From NCBI RefSeq assembly GCF_036409475.1, contig NZ_JAYRCK010000022.1, forward strand, positions 1 through 64,000: a stretch of DNA of 64,000 bases, in the 5' to 3' direction. Positions 42,206 to 51,767 of the stretch are shown one piece after another. The notes under the pieces were generated by a model that had not been told where the DNA came from, made no database searches, and worked only from the letters and a program-made list of their open reading frames with translations. A program made the translations under genes and the position numbers. Position 1 is the first letter of the stretch. Every line of letters starts with the position of its first letter. This stretch comes from Scandinavium sp036409475. GTDB lineage: Bacteria > Pseudomonadota > Gammaproteobacteria > Enterobacterales > Enterobacteriaceae.

Positions 42206-44437
42206 ATGGCGCGTCTCAACACTGCTCAGCCAGGAAACCCCTTACTGCGTAAACTCGCAGTGGTAGTAGCCACAGCGGTTAGCGGCATGTCTGTTTCAGT
42301 ACAGGCTGCAGAACAACCAAAAGAAGAAACCATCACTGTGACTGCCGCACCTGCTGCTTTGCAGGAAAGCGCATGGGGCCCTGCAGCCACCATCGCGGCG
42401 AAACACACTGCCACGGCGACCAAGACCGATACGCCAATTGAAAAGACTCCTCAGTCTATTTCAGTGGTGACCAATGAAGAGATGCAAATGCATCAATTCC
42501 AGTCTGTTAAGGAAGCGCTTGGTTACACACCTGGCGTTACAGTCAGCAGCCGTGGTGCCTCAAATACTTATGACTTCGTTATCATCCGTGGCTTCTCATC
42601 AGTAGGCCTGAACCAGAATAACTATCTGGATGGACTAAAGATGCAGGGCGATTTTTATAATGACGCCGTCATCGATCCTTATATGCTTGAACGCGTTGAG
42701 TTGATGCGTGGCCCAACTTCCGTTTTGTACGGTAAGAGTAATCCGGGCGGTATCATTTCAATGGTCAGCAAACGTCCAACTACCGAGCCGCTTAAAGAAG
42801 TTCAGTTTAAAATGGGGACGGATAATCTCTTCCAGACTGGCTTTGATTTCAGCGATGCTATTGATGATGACGGTGAGTTTTCCTATCGTTTGACAGGTGT
42901 AGCCCGTAGCAATAACGAACAGCAAGAAAATGCCAAGCAGCAACGTTATGCCATCGCACCTTCTTTCTCATGGCGTCCAGACGATAAAACAAACTTTACT
43001 TTCCTGTCCTATTTACAAAATGAACCGGAAACGGGTTACTACGGCTGGCTTCCGAAAGAAGGGACTGTTCAACCATTGCCAAATGGCGGCCACCTGCCGA
43101 CCAACTATAACGAAGGGGCGACGAATAATACCTACTCTCGCAACCAGAAAATGGTTGGATATAGCTTTGAGCATGGCTTCAATGACACTTTCACGGTGCG
43201 CCAGAACTTGCGTTTCTCTGAAATGAAAGTTGCACAGCAGAGTGCTTACGGTACGGGGCTGTGTAATAACAGTATGAATTTGTATAACCCGTATTGTCAG
43301 GCATTGACGCCAGAACAACAGGCTCATTATCTGGGGCGTGGGACGGTTGTTGACAATGAACGTCTGCAAAATTTCAGCGTAGATACTCAGTTGCAAAGCA
43401 AGTTTGCAACGGGCCTGGTACAGCACATCCTGTTGACCGGTATCGACTATATGCGTATGCGCAACGATATTAGCGCGCTCTTTGGAAATGCTCCTTCCCA
43501 GGATCTGAACAATTTACCGCCAATGGAGTCGGTTGATTTCGGCAATGCTGTGCCTTACCAGATGAATGAAAGTAAGCAGACTGGGTTGTATGTGCAAGAT
43601 CAGGCTGAATGGGATAAGTGGGTGCTGACTTTGGGCGGTCGTTACGACTGGTCCAAACAAGCGACAACCGTGCGTAGTGATAATGGCTATGTCGAGAGAA
43701 ATGACCACCAGTTTACCTGGCGTGGTGGTGTTAACTACCTCTTTGATAATGGTATCTCTCCCTATATCAGCTACAGCCAGTCCTTTGAGCCAAATGCGTT
43801 TAGCCTCTACAGCACACCTCGTGTAGCTTATAAACCGTCAAAAGGTGAGCAATATGAGGCTGGCGTTAAATATGTTCCAAAAGACATGCCAGTGGTTATC
43901 ACGGGGGCGGTTTATCAGCTAACCAAATCTGACACGTTGATGACTGATCCGACGAATGCTTTTAATCAGGTACCAGCAGGTGAAGTGCGTTCACGTGGTG
44001 TTGAGTTAGAAGCCAAAGCTGCTGTTAATGCGAATATCAACTTGACAGCGTCCTACACCTATACTGATGCAGAATACACCAAAGATACCACGCTGAAAGG
44101 GAACACTCCGGTCCAGGTGCCTAAAAACATGGCATCGCTCTGGGGGGATTACACGTTCAATGAAGGTGCACTGTCTGGGTTGACTCTGGGAACGGGTGGG
44201 CGTTTCATTGGTTCAAGCTATGGTGATCCGGCAAACACTTTCAAAGTTGGCAGCGCAGCGGTAATGGATGCTGTGGTCAAATATGATCTTGCACGCTTTG
44301 GGATGGCAGGTTCGAACCTTGCTGTAAACGTGAACAACCTGTTTGATCGCGAGTATGTAGCAAGTTGCTTTGATACCTACGGTTGTTTCTGGGGCGCAGA
44401 GCGTCAGGTGGTTGCGACCGCAACGTTCCGTTTCTAA
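42206..44437 (+). CDS. fhuA: Ferrichrome outer-membrane receptor FhuA
   Basis: TonB-dependent 22-strand barrel importing ferrichrome; in E. coli also receptor for phages T1, T5, phi80 and colicin M. The 743 residues (E. coli 747) have a long signal peptide (to SVSVQA), a TonB box EETITVTAAP (mature residues ~6-15), a plug domain (ISVVTNEEM...VLYGKSNPGG) and the barrel ending ATATFRF. The extracellular loops (for example around AYGTGLCNNSMNLYNPYCQA and DNGYVERNDHQ) differ much from E. coli, as expected from phage-driven variation. Third codon positions look more A/T than in fhuBCD. Confidence 0.95.
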   Translation: MARLNTAQPGNPLLRKLAVVVATAVSGMSVSVQAAEQPKEETITVTAAPAALQESAWGPAATIAAKHTATATKTDTPIEKTPQSISVVTNEEMQMHQFQSVKEALGYTPGVTVSSRGASNTYDFVIIRGFSSVGLNQNNYLDGLKMQGDFYNDAVIDPYMLERVELMRGPTSVLYGKSNPGGIISMVSKRPTTEPLKEVQFKMGTDNLFQTGFDFSDAIDDDGEFSYRLTGVARSNNEQQENAKQQRYAIAPSFSWRPDDKTNFTFLSYLQNEPETGYYGWLPKEGTVQPLPNGGHLPTNYNEGATNNTYSRNQKMVGYSFEHGFNDTFTVRQNLRFSEMKVAQQSAYGTGLCNNSMNLYNPYCQALTPEQQAHYLGRGTVVDNERLQNFSVDTQLQSKFATGLVQHILLTGIDYMRMRNDISALFGNAPSQDLNNLPPMESVDFGNAVPYQMNESKQTGLYVQDQAEWDKWVLTLGGRYDWSKQATTVRSDNGYVERNDHQFTWRGGVNYLFDNGISPYISYSQSFEPNAFSLYSTPRVAYKPSKGEQYEAGVKYVPKDMPVVITGAVYQLTKSDTLMTDPTNAFNQVPAGEVRSRGVELEAKAAVNANINLTASYTYTDAEYTKDTTLKGNTPVQVPKNMASLWGDYTFNEGALSGLTLGTGGRFIGSSYGDPANTFKVGSAAVMDAVVKYDLARFGMAGSNLAVNVNNLFDREYVASCFDTYGCFWGAERQVVATATFRF

Positions 44438-44458
44438 CTTTTCATTCAGGCGCGGTTT

Positions 44459-44478
44459 CCGCGCCTTTAAATGGTGGA
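44459..44478 (+). terminator. Terminator-like stem after fhuA
   Basis: GGCGCGG-TTT-CCGCGCC stem followed by TTTAA, 22 bases after the fhuA stop. It would reduce read-through into fhuCDB. Confidence 0.65.
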
Positions 44479-44487
44479 CAAAGAAGG

Positions 44488-44636
44488 AAAAAGCGTGGTT
44501 TTTCCTTCTTTGTGGTTATCAGCCGAAAATCACGAAAGTGATTTTCCTTGTTTTTAATTTGGTAACGTATGCTCGCCCAACGCAGGTGTGAGAAAGACCC
44601 TCACTCTGTAGGCGCGGCTTACCGCGCCTTTACACG
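44488..44636. repeat. Stem-loop cluster in the fhuA-fhuC gap
   Basis: In order: a perfect 15-bp inverted repeat ACAAAGAAGGAAAAA (44488-44502) / TTTTTCCTTCTTTGT (44509-44523) with a 6-base loop; a 9-bp hairpin GAAAATCAC-GAAA-GTGATTTTC (44535-44556) with a GNRA loop; and a second GGCGCGG-CTTA-CCGCGCC stem (about 44611-44628), nearly a copy of the fhuA terminator stem. The fhuA-fhuC gap is 208 bases, much longer than I recall for E. coli. Confidence 0.7.
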
Positions 44637-44645
44637 TTGGCCGTT

Positions 44646-45443
44646 ATGCAGGACACCACAACTCAAACCGATACCACGTTCGCGCTGAACGATGTCACCT
44701 TTCGTGTGCCTGGCCGTACGCTGCTGCACCCGCTTTCGCTCACCTTTCCCCCGGGTAAAGTGACCGGCTTGATTGGTCATAACGGCTCCGGGAAATCCAC
44801 TTTGCTGAAAATGCTGGGCCGTCATCAGCCGCCGTCCGAAGGTGACATTCTGCTGGACGGGCAGCCGCTTGAAAGCTGGAACAGCAAAGCCTTCGCGCGT
44901 AAGGTCGCGTATCTGCCACAACAGTTGCCGCAGGCGGAAGGGATGACAGTACGTGAGCTGGTGGCGATTGGTCGTTACCCGTGGCACGGGGCGCTGGGGC
45001 GTTTTGGCGTTGCCGATCGCGAGAAAGTCGAAGAGGCTATTTCGCTGGTAGGGCTGAAGCCGTTGGCGCATCGCCTGGTGGATAGCCTTTCCGGGGGCGA
45101 ACGTCAGCGTGCGTGGATTGCGATGCTGGTGGCTCAGGACAGCCGTTGTCTGCTGCTCGACGAACCAACTTCTGCGCTGGATATTGCCCATCAGGTGGAT
45201 GTGCTGGCGCTGGTGCATCGTCTCAGCCAACAGCGTGGCCTGACGGTGGTTGCCGTTTTGCATGACATCAACATGGCGGCTCGTTACTGCGATTATCTGG
45301 TGGCGCTGCGCGGCGGGGAAATGATTGCCCAGGGCACGCCTGAAACCCTGATGCGTGGCGAAACGCTGGAACAAATTTACGGAATTCCGATGGGGATCCT
45401 GCCGCATCCGGCGGGCGCTGCCCCGGTAAGCTTTGTTTATTGA
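44646..45443 (+). CDS. fhuC: Fe3+-hydroxamate ABC transporter ATP-binding protein
   Basis: ATPase of the FhuBCD importer for ferric hydroxamates. The 265 residues match E. coli length. Walker A GHNGSGKST, signature LSGGERQRAWIAML, Walker B CLLLDEPTSALD and switch VLHDINMAARY are all present. The ATG at 44646 is preferred over a TTG three codons upstream. Its stop and the fhuD start overlap (TGATG). Confidence 0.97.
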   Translation: MQDTTTQTDTTFALNDVTFRVPGRTLLHPLSLTFPPGKVTGLIGHNGSGKSTLLKMLGRHQPPSEGDILLDGQPLESWNSKAFARKVAYLPQQLPQAEGMTVRELVAIGRYPWHGALGRFGVADREKVEEAISLVGLKPLAHRLVDSLSGGERQRAWIAMLVAQDSRCLLLDEPTSALDIAHQVDVLALVHRLSQQRGLTVVAVLHDINMAARYCDYLVALRGGEMIAQGTPETLMRGETLEQIYGIPMGILPHPAGAAPVSFVY

Positions 45444-46333
45444 TGAATGATCCCACTCTGATTAGCCGTCGACGCCTTCTGACGGCCATGGCGCTGTCGC
45501 CGCTGCTCTGGCAGATGCGAGGTGCCCATGCGGCCGCCGTTGATCCCCATCGTATTGTGGCGCTGGAGTGGCTGCCCGTTGAGCTGCTGCTGGCACTCGG
45601 GGTCACGCCTTACGGCGTTGCCGATATCCCCAATTACAACCTGTGGGTGAATGAGCCGGGCCTTCCAGCTTCAGTCATTGACGTGGGGTTGCGTACTGAA
45701 CCCAATCTTGAACTGCTGACCGAAATGAAGCCATCCTATATGTTCTGGTCCGCCGGTTATGGCCCTGCACCTGAAAAGCTGGCGCGAATCGCCCCTGGAC
45801 GAGGGTTCAACTTCAGCGATGGCAAGCGACCATTGGAAATGGCGCGTAACTCGTTAGTGGAAATGGGGAATCTCCTGGGGCTGGAAAATCAGGCTCGCGA
45901 ACACCTCAATCACTTCGATTCGTTTATTGCCCAGCACAAACCTCACTTCGCCCAGCGCGGCAGCCGTCCATTGCTGATGATTACGCTGCTCGATGCGCGT
46001 CATGTATTGGCGTTCGGGCCGAATTGCCTTTTCCAGCAAATCCTTGATGACTACGGGATTGTGAATGCCTGGCAGGGGGAAACGAATTTCTGGGGCAGCC
46101 AGGTGGTAGGCATCGATCGTTTGGGGAGTTTTAAAGACGCTGATGTTATCTGCTTCGATCACGGCAATGACGCTGAAATGCAAAAGCTGATGGCGACGCC
46201 GCTGTGGCAGGCGATGCCGTTTGTGCGTGCGCAGCGATTCCAGCGCGTGCCTGCCGTCTGGTTTTATGGCGCGACGCTGTCGACCATGAACTTTGTGCGC
46301 ATTCTGGATAATGCCCAGGGAGGTCGCACATGA
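45443..46333 (+). CDS. fhuD: Fe3+-hydroxamate periplasmic binding protein
   Basis: Class III solute-binding protein delivering ferric hydroxamates to FhuB. The 296 residues start with a twin-arginine-like signal (LISRRRLLTAMALSPLLWQM, cleaved near AHAAA). The two lobes are joined by a long helix; VALEWLPVELLLALGV and NAWQGETNFWGSQVV are family motifs. ATG 45443 overlaps the fhuC stop; an adjacent ATG at 45440 is equally possible. It overlaps fhuB by 4 bases. Confidence 0.96.
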   Translation: MNDPTLISRRRLLTAMALSPLLWQMRGAHAAAVDPHRIVALEWLPVELLLALGVTPYGVADIPNYNLWVNEPGLPASVIDVGLRTEPNLELLTEMKPSYMFWSAGYGPAPEKLARIAPGRGFNFSDGKRPLEMARNSLVEMGNLLGLENQAREHLNHFDSFIAQHKPHFAQRGSRPLLMITLLDARHVLAFGPNCLFQQILDDYGIVNAWQGETNFWGSQVVGIDRLGSFKDADVICFDHGNDAEMQKLMATPLWQAMPFVRAQRFQRVPAVWFYGATLSTMNFVRILDNAQGGRT

Positions 46334-48312
46334 CGTCGCGAATCTCTCGCTTCCCTGCCGCACTGCTTTTACTGTTGTTTATCGCCGCTGCGTGGCTGAG
46401 TTGGCACAACTTCAACGTCGCTCTGCCGCGTGCGCAGTGGGGCGAGGCGCTTTGGCAGCCCAATATCGACAGTATCCAACAGATGCTGTTCCACTACAGT
46501 TTGCTGCCACGTCTGGTGATTTCGCTGCTGGTTGGCGCGGGGCTTGGTCTGGTGGGTGTTTTGTTCCAGCAGGTGCTGCGTAACCCTCTGGCGGAACCGA
46601 CCACACTAGGCGTCGCGACAGGTGCTCAACTTGGCATAACCATCACCACGCTGTGGGCGATCCCTGGCGCGATGACTACGCAGTTTGCTGCGCTGGCTGG
46701 GGCTTGTGTGGTGGGGGCGCTGGTGTTTGGCGTCTCCTGGGGCAAACGTCTCTCGCCGGTGACGCTGATTTTAGCCGGGCTGGTGGTTAGCATGTACTGC
46801 GGCGCGGTGAACCAGTTGCTGGTTATCTTCCATCACGATCAGCTGCAAAGCATGTTCCTGTGGAGCACCGGGACGCTGACGCAGACGGACTGGAGCGTGG
46901 TGCAACAGCTTTGGCCGCAACTGCTCGGCGGCGTGATGCTCACGCTGTTGTTATTGCGCCCTCTGACGCTGATGGGGCTGGACGACGGTGTTGCTCGTAA
47001 CCTCGGCTTAGCGCTTTCTCTGGCTCGTCTGGCGGCACTCACGCTCGCCATTATCATCAGTGCGCTGCTGGTTAACGCCGTGGGCATTATTGGGTTTATT
47101 GGGTTGTTCGCACCGCTGCTGGCGAAAATGCTCGGCGCGCGTCGGCTGCTTTCACGCCTGATGCTGGCTCCGCTGATTGGGGCGCTGATCCTCTGGCTTT
47201 CAGATCAGCTTATTCTCTGGCTGACACAAGTGTGGATGGAAGTCTCTACCGGCTCCGTCACGGCCTTGATTGGCGCACCGCTGCTGTTGTGGCTGCTGCC
47301 TCGTCTGCGCAGCATCAGCGCCCCGGCAATGGATGCGGGTGACAAGGTGTATGTTGAGCGTCAGCGCGTAGTGGGATGGTCGCTGGCGGGCATTGTTGTC
47401 TTACTGCTGGGCATGGTGATTGCACTCTCTTTCGGACGCGATGCGCACGGCTGGCACTGGGCCTACGGTGAGTTACTGCATTCCCTGATGGAGTGGCGAG
47501 CTCCGCGTATTCTGGCCGCCCTGATTGCAGGCATGATGCTGGCGGTGGCAGGCTGCATTATTCAGCGCCTGACCGGTAACCCGATGGCTAGCCCGGAAGT
47601 GCTGGGGATTTCTTCCGGTGCGGCGTTTGGTGTGGTGCTGATGCTGTTCTTCGTGCCGGGCAACGCGTTTGGTTGGCTGCTGCCAGCAGGAAGTTTAGGC
47701 GCTGCGGCAACGTTGTTGATCATTCTGATTGCTGCCGGGCGAGGTGGATTCTCACCGCATCGCATGTTGCTGGCGGGGATGGCACTGAGCACCGCCTTTA
47801 CCATGCTGCTGATGATGCTGCAGGCAAGCGGCGACCCGCGCATGGCGCAAATCCTGACCTGGATTTCAGGCTCAACCTACAATGCTTCCTGGGATCAGGT
47901 TGTGCGTACCGGGTTGGTGATGATCGTTCTGCTGGCACTGACGCCGTTCTGCCGTCGCTGGCTGACCATTTTGCCGCTGGGTGGAAACACGGCGCGGGCT
48001 GTCGGAATGGCTCTTACGCCAACACGCGTTGCTTTGCTGTTACTGGCGGCGGCGTTAACCGCGACGGCAACAATGACCATTGGGCCGCTGAGCTTTATCG
48101 GTTTGATGGCACCGCATATTGCGCGAATGATGGGCTTCAGAAGAACCCTGCCACACATGATTTTGTCGGCTCTGGTCGGGGGAATACTGCTGGTGTTCGC
48201 GGACTGGTGTGGGCGGATGGTGCTGTTCCCGTATCAAATTCCTGCCGGGTTGCTCTCGACCTTTATTGGTGCGCCTTACTTTATTTATCTGCTTCGCAAA
48301 CAGAGTCGGTAA
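46330..48312 (+). CDS. fhuB: Fe3+-hydroxamate ABC transporter permease
   Basis: A fused double permease: 660 residues, two FecCD-type halves each with about ten helices, the same length as E. coli. Each half carries the family motif, GLVGVLFQQVLRNPLAEPTT in the first and AVAGCIIQRLTGNPMASPEV in the second, plus the ATPase-contacting loops IGFIGLFAPLLAKML and LSFIGLMAPHIARMM. Last gene of the operon; a BIME follows. Confidence 0.97.
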   Translation: MTSRISRFPAALLLLLFIAAAWLSWHNFNVALPRAQWGEALWQPNIDSIQQMLFHYSLLPRLVISLLVGAGLGLVGVLFQQVLRNPLAEPTTLGVATGAQLGITITTLWAIPGAMTTQFAALAGACVVGALVFGVSWGKRLSPVTLILAGLVVSMYCGAVNQLLVIFHHDQLQSMFLWSTGTLTQTDWSVVQQLWPQLLGGVMLTLLLLRPLTLMGLDDGVARNLGLALSLARLAALTLAIIISALLVNAVGIIGFIGLFAPLLAKMLGARRLLSRLMLAPLIGALILWLSDQLILWLTQVWMEVSTGSVTALIGAPLLLWLLPRLRSISAPAMDAGDKVYVERQRVVGWSLAGIVVLLLGMVIALSFGRDAHGWHWAYGELLHSLMEWRAPRILAALIAGMMLAVAGCIIQRLTGNPMASPEVLGISSGAAFGVVLMLFFVPGNAFGWLLPAGSLGAAATLLIILIAAGRGGFSPHRMLLAGMALSTAFTMLLMMLQASGDPRMAQILTWISGSTYNASWDQVVRTGLVMIVLLALTPFCRRWLTILPLGGNTARAVGMALTPTRVALLLLAAALTATATMTIGPLSFIGLMAPHIARMMGFRRTLPHMILSALVGGILLVFADWCGRMVLFPYQIPAGLLSTFIGAPYFIYLLRKQSR

Positions 48313-48316
48313 ACAT

Positions 48317-48383
48317 GCCCGGCGGCACTTCGTTTGCCGGGCCTACAACACCGTAGGCCGGGCAAGCGTCAGCGCCGCCCGGC
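48317..48383. repeat. BIME between convergent fhuB and hemL
   Basis: REP units GCCCGGCGGCAC...GGGCCTAC (48317-48346) and GTAGGCCGGGCAAGCGTCAG... (48353-48383), filling nearly the whole gap. Confidence 0.85.
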
Positions 48384-48389
48384 ACAAGC

Positions 48390-49670
48390 TTACAACTTAG
48401 CAAACACCTTACGCGCCGCATCGATAGTCTTATTGATATCGTCTTTGCTGTGCGCCACGGACATGAAGCCGGCTTCGAAGGCGGAAGGGGCCAGATAAAC
48501 CCCTTCTTCCAGCATCAGATGGAAGAAGCGTTTGAAGCGTTCCACGTCGCACTTCACCACATCCTGATAGCAGGTCACGGTTTTGGCCTCGGTGAAGAAA
48601 ATACCGAACATGCCGCCGACGTTATTCACCACCAGTGGAATGCCGGTTTCGCGTGCTGCGTTCAGCAGGCCGTCTGCCAGTTGATTGGTCAGGTTGGTCA
48701 GGGTTTCGTGAATGCCGGGCTGTGCCACTTCTGTCAGACAGGCAAAACCTGCCGCCATGGCAATCGGGTTGCCGGACAGCGTACCAGCCTGATAAACCGG
48801 GCCCGTTGGTGCCAGCGCATCCATCACTTCGCGACGGCCGCCAAAGGCACCGACTGGCATACCGCCGCCGATGATTTTGCCAAGGCAGGTCAGGTCTGGC
48901 ACCACGTTGTAGTGATCCTGAGCACCCGCCAGCGCGACGCGGAAACCGGTCATCACTTCATCAATGATGAACAGCGCGCCGAATTCGTCGCACAGTGCAC
49001 GCAGGCCTGGCAGGAAGTCTGGCTCTGGCAGAATGCAGTTCATGTTGCCCGCGACCGGTTCAACGATGATGCAGGCAATCTCTTGCGGATATTGCTCGAA
49101 CGCTTCGCGAACAGAGGCCAGATCGTTATAGGTGCAGGTCAGGGTATGTTTGGCGAAATCTGCCGGAACGCCCGGAGAGTTTGGCTGACCGAGGGTCAGG
49201 GCACCAGAACCGGCTTTCACCAGCAGGCAGTCGGCGTGCCCGTGGTAGCACCCTTCGAATTTGATGATTTTGTCGCGTCCGGTGAAGCCGCGAGCCAGAC
49301 GAATGGCGCTCATGGTGGCTTCGGTGCCGGAGTTCACCATGCGCACCATATCCATGGTGGGCACCAGTTCAGTCACCAGTTCCGCCATTTTGACTTCCAT
49401 TTCAGTCGGCGCACCGAAACTTAAGCCGCGGGATGCCGCTTCAATCACCGCATTACGAATGGACGGATGGTTGTGCCCCAACACCATCGGGCCCCAGGAA
49501 CCGACATAGTCGATGTAAGCTTTGCCGTCGACATCGTACAGGTACGCGCCGTCTGCACGTTCAACAAACAGCGGAGTGCCGCCAACGCCGGTAAAAGCAC
49601 GGACTGGCGAATTGACGCCGCCGGGGATCAGTTCGCGCGCAGCGCTGTAGAGATTCTCAGATTTACTCAT
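48390..49670 (-). CDS. hemL: Glutamate-1-semialdehyde 2,1-aminomutase
   Basis: PLP enzyme producing 5-aminolevulinate in the C5 haem pathway. The 426 residues equal E. coli HemL. The PLP lysine is in CLGKIIGGGMPVGAFGG (near 265); IIVEPVAGNMNC, FDEVMTGFR-like IIDEVMTGFR, and GTLSGNPIAMAAG are conserved aminotransferase class III motifs. Convergent with fhuB, divergent from clcA. Confidence 0.98.
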   Translation of the reverse strand: MSKSENLYSAARELIPGGVNSPVRAFTGVGGTPLFVERADGAYLYDVDGKAYIDYVGSWGPMVLGHNHPSIRNAVIEAASRGLSFGAPTEMEVKMAELVTELVPTMDMVRMVNSGTEATMSAIRLARGFTGRDKIIKFEGCYHGHADCLLVKAGSGALTLGQPNSPGVPADFAKHTLTCTYNDLASVREAFEQYPQEIACIIVEPVAGNMNCILPEPDFLPGLRALCDEFGALFIIDEVMTGFRVALAGAQDHYNVVPDLTCLGKIIGGGMPVGAFGGRREVMDALAPTGPVYQAGTLSGNPIAMAAGFACLTEVAQPGIHETLTNLTNQLADGLLNAARETGIPLVVNNVGGMFGIFFTEAKTVTCYQDVVKCDVERFKRFFHLMLEEGVYLAPSAFEAGFMSVAHSKDDINKTIDAARKVFAKL

Positions 49671-49849
49671 TGCCAGGTTCCTGGTTCGTAGAAAGCTTGT
49701 TAGCCGACTATTCTAAGGTATTCCCTGAACGTTATGAAAGTTTTGCCCAATTGAAACAATCCAATATTGAGGGAATTTTTAGGCGACGTGCTGCCCGTGG
49801 GTGGTTACAATGCGCTCTGCCATTTGTATTACCAATAATTGATTAAGGC

Positions 49850-51268
49850 ATGAAAGCAGAATCTCCCTCTTTTGAATCACAGCAAATCGTTCGTCTGCGT
49901 CGCGGAGATGCAGTCCGTCGTCTGGTCCACAGAGACAAAACCCCGTTAGCCATTCTCCTGATGGCCGCCGTGGTCGGCACCCTTGCAGGCCTGATCGGCG
50001 TGGCTTTTGAGAAGGCCGTGAACTGGGTGCAGAACGTACGTATCGGCTCGTTGGTGCAGGTCGCCGATCACTGGTTCCTGGTCTGGCCGCTGGCGTTTAT
50101 CTTCTCCGGCCTGCTGGCGATGGCGGGCTATTATCTGGTGCGCCGCTTTGCGCCAGAAGCGGGCGGCTCTGGCATTCCTGAAATTGAAGGGGCGCTGGAA
50201 GAATTGCGTCCTGTGCGCTGGTGGCGCGTTATCCCGGTGAAATTTATCGGCGGCATGGGAACGCTGGGTGCAGGCATGGTGCTCGGGCGTGAAGGGCCAA
50301 CGGTTCAGCTCGGCGGCAATGTCGGGCGCATGGTGCTGGACATTTTCCGTCTGCGTACGGCTGAAGCCCGTCATACTCTGCTAGCGACCGGTGCCGCGGC
50401 GGGTCTGGCTGCCGCTTTTAACGCACCACTGGCAGGCATCCTCTTTATCCTCGAAGAGATGCGTCCACAGTTCCGCTACAACCTGATTTCCATCAAAGCC
50501 GTGTTCATCGGCGTCATCATGTCGAGCGTGGTGTTTCGCGTCTTTAATGGCGAAACCGCAGTTATCGAAGTGGGCAAACTTGCCGATGCGCCGGTCAACA
50601 CGCTTTGGCTGTATCTGATTTTGGGCATGGTGTTTGGCTGCGTCGGGCCGCTGTTTAATGGTCTGGTGATCCGTACCCAGGATCTGTTCCAGCGCATTCA
50701 TGGCGGCGATATCAAAAAGTGGGTGCTGATTGGCGGCCTGCTCGGCGGTATCTGCGGCGTGCTTGGCCTGATTGAACCCGAAGCGGCAGGCGGTGGTTTT
50801 AACCTTATCCCGATTGCAGCCGCTGGAAATTATACCGTCGGCCTGTTGATGTTTATCTTCATCGCCCGAGTCATTACCACACTGCTGTGTTTCTCTTCCG
50901 GTGCGCCGGGTGGCATTTTCGCCCCCATGCTGGCGCTGGGAACACTGTTAGGCACAGCCTATGGCATGGCGGCTTCGGCCTGGTTCCCGGCTTATCATCT
51001 GGAAGCAGGGACGTTTGCGATTGCGGGAATGGGCGCGCTTTTTGCCGCCTCAGTGCGTGCGCCGTTGACCGGCATCGTGCTGGTGCTGGAAATGACCGAC
51101 AACTATCAGCTCATTTTGCCAATGATTATCACCTGCCTTGGCGCAACACTGTTGGCTCAGTTCCTGGGTGGCAAACCGCTTTACTCCACGATCCTTTCCC
51201 GCACGCTGGCGAAGCAGGAAGCGGAGAAAGCCGAAAAAGAGAAGCCGCCGATCGGGGAGAATACTTGA
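49850..51268 (+). CDS. clcA: H+/Cl- exchange transporter ClcA
   Basis: CLC antiporter exchanging two Cl- for one H+, used in extreme acid resistance. The 472 residues (E. coli 473) hold the selectivity motifs GSGIPEIEG, GREGPTVQ (gating Glu near 148) and GGIFAPMLALG, plus the internal Tyr in GGKPLYSTIL. The N- and C-terminal tails differ from E. coli. Followed by erpA. Confidence 0.97.
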   Translation: MKAESPSFESQQIVRLRRGDAVRRLVHRDKTPLAILLMAAVVGTLAGLIGVAFEKAVNWVQNVRIGSLVQVADHWFLVWPLAFIFSGLLAMAGYYLVRRFAPEAGGSGIPEIEGALEELRPVRWWRVIPVKFIGGMGTLGAGMVLGREGPTVQLGGNVGRMVLDIFRLRTAEARHTLLATGAAAGLAAAFNAPLAGILFILEEMRPQFRYNLISIKAVFIGVIMSSVVFRVFNGETAVIEVGKLADAPVNTLWLYLILGMVFGCVGPLFNGLVIRTQDLFQRIHGGDIKKWVLIGGLLGGICGVLGLIEPEAAGGGFNLIPIAAAGNYTVGLLMFIFIARVITTLLCFSSGAPGGIFAPMLALGTLLGTAYGMAASAWFPAYHLEAGTFAIAGMGALFAASVRAPLTGIVLVLEMTDNYQLILPMIITCLGATLLAQFLGGKPLYSTILSRTLAKQEAEKAEKEKPPIGENT

Positions 51269-51348
51269 ACGATTTAGTCGGGTATTGGATAATGGCTTAA
51301 AAGATCTGGTGAGACTTTGACCAGATAGAGAATCAACTGGAGCATATA

Positions 51349-51693
51349 ATGAGTGATGACGTAGCGCTGCCCCTGCAGTTTACTGACGCGGCCGCCAGCA
51401 AAGTAAAAAACCTGATCGCGGATGAAGACAATCCGAACCTGAAGTTGCGCGTCTATATCACCGGCGGTGGCTGCAGCGGATTCCAGTATGGTTTCACCTT
51501 TGACGATCAGATCAACGAAGGTGACATGACCATTGAGAAACAGGGCGTTGGCCTGGTGGTCGACCCGATGAGCCTGCAGTATCTGGTGGGGGGGTCAGTG
51601 GATTACACCGAAGGGCTGGAAGGTTCACGCTTTATCGTGACCAACCCGAATGCGAAAAGCACCTGCGGGTGTGGGTCATCGTTTAGCGTTTAA
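51349..51693 (+). CDS. erpA: Iron-sulfur cluster insertion protein ErpA
   Basis: A-type Fe-S carrier needed for isoprenoid enzymes (IspG/H) and others. The 114 residues equal E. coli. The three cluster cysteines are in GGGCSGFQYG and STCGCGSSFSV at the C-terminus. A ribosome site TGGAG precedes the ATG. A REP and a strong terminator follow. Confidence 0.98.
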   Translation: MSDDVALPLQFTDAAASKVKNLIADEDNPNLKLRVYITGGGCSGFQYGFTFDDQINEGDMTIEKQGVGLVVDPMSLQYLVGGSVDYTEGLEGSRFIVTNPNAKSTCGCGSSFSV

Positions 51694-51705
51694 TTTGGCA
51701 TGAAT

Positions 51706-51736
51706 GCCCGGTGGCGGCTTCGCCTTACCGGACCTA
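51706..51736. repeat. REP unit after erpA
   Basis: GCCCGGTGGCGGCTTCGCCT...CCGGACCTAC, a single copy. Confidence 0.75.
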
Positions 51737-51737
51737 C

Positions 51738-51767
51738 AAACGGCAACCTCGGTTGCCGTTTTGCTTT
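51738..51767 (+). terminator. Terminator of erpA
   Basis: AAACGGCAACC-TC-GGTTGCCGTTT stem followed by TGCTTTTT. Confidence 0.85.

Noticed and set aside
48450..49424. 324-codon reading frame opposite hemL
   Set aside because: Shadow of hemL; histidine/glutamine/arginine-rich composition typical of antisense frames in GC-rich genes.
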